Shown: positions 32,616 through 34,355 of the stretch, in pieces
Layout of the letters: every line of letters starts with the position of its first letter
Numbering within the stretch: position 1 is the stretch's first letter
Made by a program: the position numbers and the translations under genes
Origin: Deltaproteobacteria bacterium
GTDB lineage: Bacteria; Desulfobacterota; BSN033; UBA1163
Reading direction: 5' to 3'
Assembly (NCBI GenBank): GCA_016875255.1
Contig: VGRU01000011.1
Coordinates: 1 to 34,355 of the forward strand
DNA length: 34,355 bases
Notes under the pieces: model-generated
Seen by the model: only the letters and a program-made list of their open reading frames with translations
Databases searched by the model: none
What the model was told of the DNA's origin: nothing

Positions 32616-32736
32616 GATGACACACCTTCAAAAAAATTATTGCACAGATTAACATTTATTTCCAATGCATTTTTAATCGTTGTAATCATTCTATAATCGG
32701 TGTCATCAGAGATTTCTGGATTTTTTCTGAAATCTC
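32616..32736. other. Structured divergent intergenic region
   Basis: Within the 302-bp gap between the DUF3047 and CAP genes: TGATGACAC (32616-32624) recurs inverted as GTGTCATCA (32700-32708), and GAGATTTC/GAAATCTC (32709-32716 and 32729-32736) form an 8-bp hairpin directly after it. The arms lie just upstream of the CAP promoter and may be regulator sites. No ORF or RNA family recognised here. Confidence 0.5.
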
Positions 32737-32747
32737 ATGAAAATATT

Positions 32748-32776
32748 TTGACAGGTCCCACTCTGTCTCATATAAT
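32748..32776 (+). promoter_or_regulatory. Perfect-consensus sigma-70 promoter of the CAP-domain gene
   Basis: TTGACA (32748-32753), 17-bp spacer, TATAAT (32771-32776): exact consensus at both boxes. Predicted start near 32783 leaves a leader of about 73 nt that includes a small CTCTTTTTTGAGAG fold. Such a promoter is normally strong or held by a repressor. Confidence 0.88.
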
Positions 32777-32855
32777 TTGTTCATCCATAGAAAAGGAAAG
32801 ATGACATCGTCTCTTTTTTGAGAGGAAAAAGCGCAGAATTTACCGGGAAGGTGCC

Positions 32856-33506
32856 ATGAAACAGACCCTGAAGATAGCTGTATTATGCACTTTTATTTTA
32901 ATGTCTCTCGTTGGCGTGAAAGAGGCCGGATCAGAGACGATTGATTTCCAGGAGATGGAGACGGCGATGCTAAAAGAAATGAACCTTGCGCGGACAACCC
33001 CGCAGTCATATGCATCCCACCTCAAGGAAATGAGAAAGTATTTTCACGGGAAAGAATTGAGGCGACCGGGCGGATTACCGATTTTGACAAATGAGGGTGT
33101 TTCAGCTCTGACTGAGGCAATTCGTTTTATGGAAAAAGCGACTCCTGTTCCGAAGTTGAGACTATCCGTAGGCATGTCCCGGGGAGCCCGTGATCAAGTC
33201 GAGGTTCAAGGAAGCACGGGATCGGTTGGCCATGGTTCCGCAGAAGGAAACAGGCCTCACGAACGAATCGGTCTTTACGGAAGCTGGGAGAAAACGGTTG
33301 GAGAGAATATCGCTTATGGATACGCGCACGCACGTGATGCCATCCTGTCATTCATCATTGACGATGGCGTGCCCAATCGCGGCCACCGGCGAAATATCCT
33401 GAATCCAAATTTCCGTGTCGTGGGTATTGCTTGCGGTCCACATCCGGCTTACCATACCATGTGCGTTATTATCTTTGCGGGCGGATACCGAGAAAAAAAG
33501 GATTAG
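32856..33506 (+). CDS. Secreted CAP-domain (SCP/PR-1, YkwD-like) protein
   Basis: 216 residues. Signal peptide of about 26 residues (KIAVLCTFILMSLVGV, likely cleavage near EAGS), then a CAP fold: helix with EMNLARTTPQSYASHLK, central GSVGHGSAEGN, then GENIAYGYAHARDAILSFIIDDGVPNRGHRRNILNPNFRVVGIACG, which covers the CAP His/Glu cavity residues (His in GHG, Glu in ENIAY, His in GHRRNI). Bacterial YkwD proteins are extracytoplasmic and of uncertain function. Ribosome site GGGAAGG before ATG 32856. Monocistronic under its own consensus promoter. Confidence 0.92.
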   Translation: MKQTLKIAVLCTFILMSLVGVKEAGSETIDFQEMETAMLKEMNLARTTPQSYASHLKEMRKYFHGKELRRPGGLPILTNEGVSALTEAIRFMEKATPVPKLRLSVGMSRGARDQVEVQGSTGSVGHGSAEGNRPHERIGLYGSWEKTVGENIAYGYAHARDAILSFIIDDGVPNRGHRRNILNPNFRVVGIACGPHPAYHTMCVIIFAGGYREKKD

Positions 33507-33754
33507 TTAGACGTTAGACCTCAAGCTCTTCCAATATATGAAACCTAAATTGAGCGATTCTATATCCAAAAGAAGAAAGGTTGATATTCCCGCCCCGGTC
33601 TTCGCAGACGGGGTTAGAAAACCCCGTCTATCGATAGGCGGGACATTCTCTCCGAGCCAGAGGCCTTCTGAGCCGGAGGCCTGTCCCGCTATCTTTTTGT
33701 CATCCCTGGCTTATTTCTACTCATTAGTCTGACGTCTGAGGTCTATAGTCTTAC
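33506..33754. repeat. Heptamer array pair (AGAC core) with nested hairpins downstream of the CAP gene
   Basis: Left arm: two GTTAGAC heptamers (33506-33519) that begin on the last base of the CAP stop codon. Right arm: four heptamers GTCTNAN-type (33727-33754), i.e. the same core on the other strand. Between them are a perfect 9-bp hairpin GACGGGGTT-AGAA-AACCCCGTC (33607-33628) inside an outer CCCGCC/GGCGGG stem (33589-33642), and CGGGACA (33640-33646)/TGTCCCG (33682-33688) followed by CTATCTTTTT, which may terminate the CAP transcript. Confidence 0.72.
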
Positions 33755-33780
33755 TGTCTGAATCACAGTGTGGAGGATAA

Positions 33781-34355
33781 GTGTATATCGGTTTTCTATT
33801 AAAGGGTTTGATTATTGGCTTTTCGATTGCGGCGCCTGTCGGGCCCATCGGTCTATTGTGTATTCGGAGGACATTGGCAGAAGGACGCACGGCTGGTTTG
33901 GTCTCCGGCCTCGGGGCGGCCACAGCTGACGCACTCTATGGCTGCATCGCTGGGTTCGGGTTGACCTTCATTTCCACCCTGCTCATCAGTCAGCAAGCAT
34001 GGTTTCGCGTTATCGGTGGCCTGTTTCTCTGCTATCTGGGCATTAAGACTTTCTTTTCCAGACCTGCGGAACAAACGGCTAATGGTAAAGGAAAGGGACT
34101 CATTGGCGCTTATGCCTCAACGTTTTTCCTAACGCTCACCAACCCGATGACCATCCTCTCTTTTGCGGCCATATTTGCCGGACTGGGGCTGGCGAGCGCC
34201 GGGGGGAATTATGTCTCTGCAAGTATTTTGGTCCTGGGCGTATTCAGCGGTTCAGCCCTCTGGTGGCTTCTCTTGAGCGGCGGTGTTTCTTTCTTCCAGG
34301 CAAAATTCAATCTTCGCGAATTGAAGTGGGTTAACAGGATTTCCGGCATCCTCAT
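33781..34355 (+). CDS. LysE/RhtB family amino-acid exporter-type translocator (3' end cut by window)
   Basis: First 191 residues of a membrane exporter. It starts at GTG 33781 with GGAGG six bases upstream, reading (V)YIGFLLKGLIIGFSIAAP, then the family motif APVGPIGLLCIRRTLAEGR, GLGAATADALYG, and a conserved TNPMTILSFAAIF segment after a cytoplasmic loop. This matches LysE-type permeases that export amino acids or related solutes. The frame runs off the window. No regulator is visible nearby. Confidence 0.88.
   Translation, partial: MYIGFLLKGLIIGFSIAAPVGPIGLLCIRRTLAEGRTAGLVSGLGAATADALYGCIAGFGLTFISTLLISQQAWFRVIGGLFLCYLGIKTFFSRPAEQTANGKGKGLIGAYASTFFLTLTNPMTILSFAAIFAGLGLASAGGNYVSASILVLGVFSGSALWWLLLSGGVSFFQAKFNLRELKWVNRISGIL

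Overview
The window looks like a chromosomal segment of a Gram-negative, anaerobe-leaning bacterium, most likely a deltaproteobacterial (Desulfobacterota-type) lineage. This rests on gene content: a homomeric ATP sulfurylase, a Tat-exported four-cluster Fe-S protein with a membrane cytochrome b, sigma-54 promoters with a GEMM-I riboswitch next to a type IV pilin, and several binding-protein-dependent carboxylate transporters. No 16S or other taxonomic marker is present, so the assignment is an inference.

Layout. 1-2707 (+): end of a dipeptide/oligopeptide ABC transporter (permease cut by the window edge, then two ATPases). 2822-7465 (+): DksA/TraR zinc-finger protein, then a tight run of galT, a GAF-GAF histidine kinase, a receiver-only response regulator and galU. 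7516-7631: tRNA-Ala(CGC) and a terminator. 7679-10474 (-): a CsoR-type copper repressor with a consensus promoter and a palindromic operator, followed by a Tat Fe-S protein, a cytochrome b fused to a copper-chaperone (HMA) domain, and an FmdB zinc ribbon. 10522-15610 (-): BmpA/PnrA-type nucleoside-like ABC importer (lipoprotein, double ATPase, two permeases). 15667-16830 (+): palindrome, sigma-54 promoter, GEMM-I (cyclic dinucleotide) riboswitch, terminator, a 37-residue membrane peptide, a second sigma-54 promoter and a pilin. 16978-23427 (+): GntR/FCD regulator, TRAP transporter (order M-P-Q), D-aminoacylase and an opine-dehydrogenase-family enzyme. 23637-27579 (+): TctCBA tripartite transporter and a GntR/UTRA regulator. 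27618-31872 (+): cytoplasmic beta-propeller protein, CysD-like ATP pyrophosphatase, ATP sulfurylase and a TauE/SafE exporter. 31885-34355: DUF3047 protein (-), CAP-domain protein (+) and a LysE-family exporter cut by the window end.

How genes work together. The 16.9-27.6 kb region reads as two regulator-plus-uptake modules for organic acids or amino-acid derivatives, with enzymes for N-acyl-D-amino acids and opine-like compounds. The following sulfur genes suggest that an oxidised sulfur group is handled nearby. The pilin region is built for second-messenger and sigma-54 control. The CsoR operon joins copper sensing to a membrane redox module that lacks a catalytic subunit.

The most unusual structural signal is not a gene. 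Many intergenic spacers are built from degenerate tandem heptamers (or hexamers) with a different core word at each locus, usually as two arms in opposite orientation. One hexamer array lies in frame inside a gene and forms the linker that joins the cytochrome b to its HMA domain, while a strong internal ribosome binding site and ATG for the HMA domain are retained.
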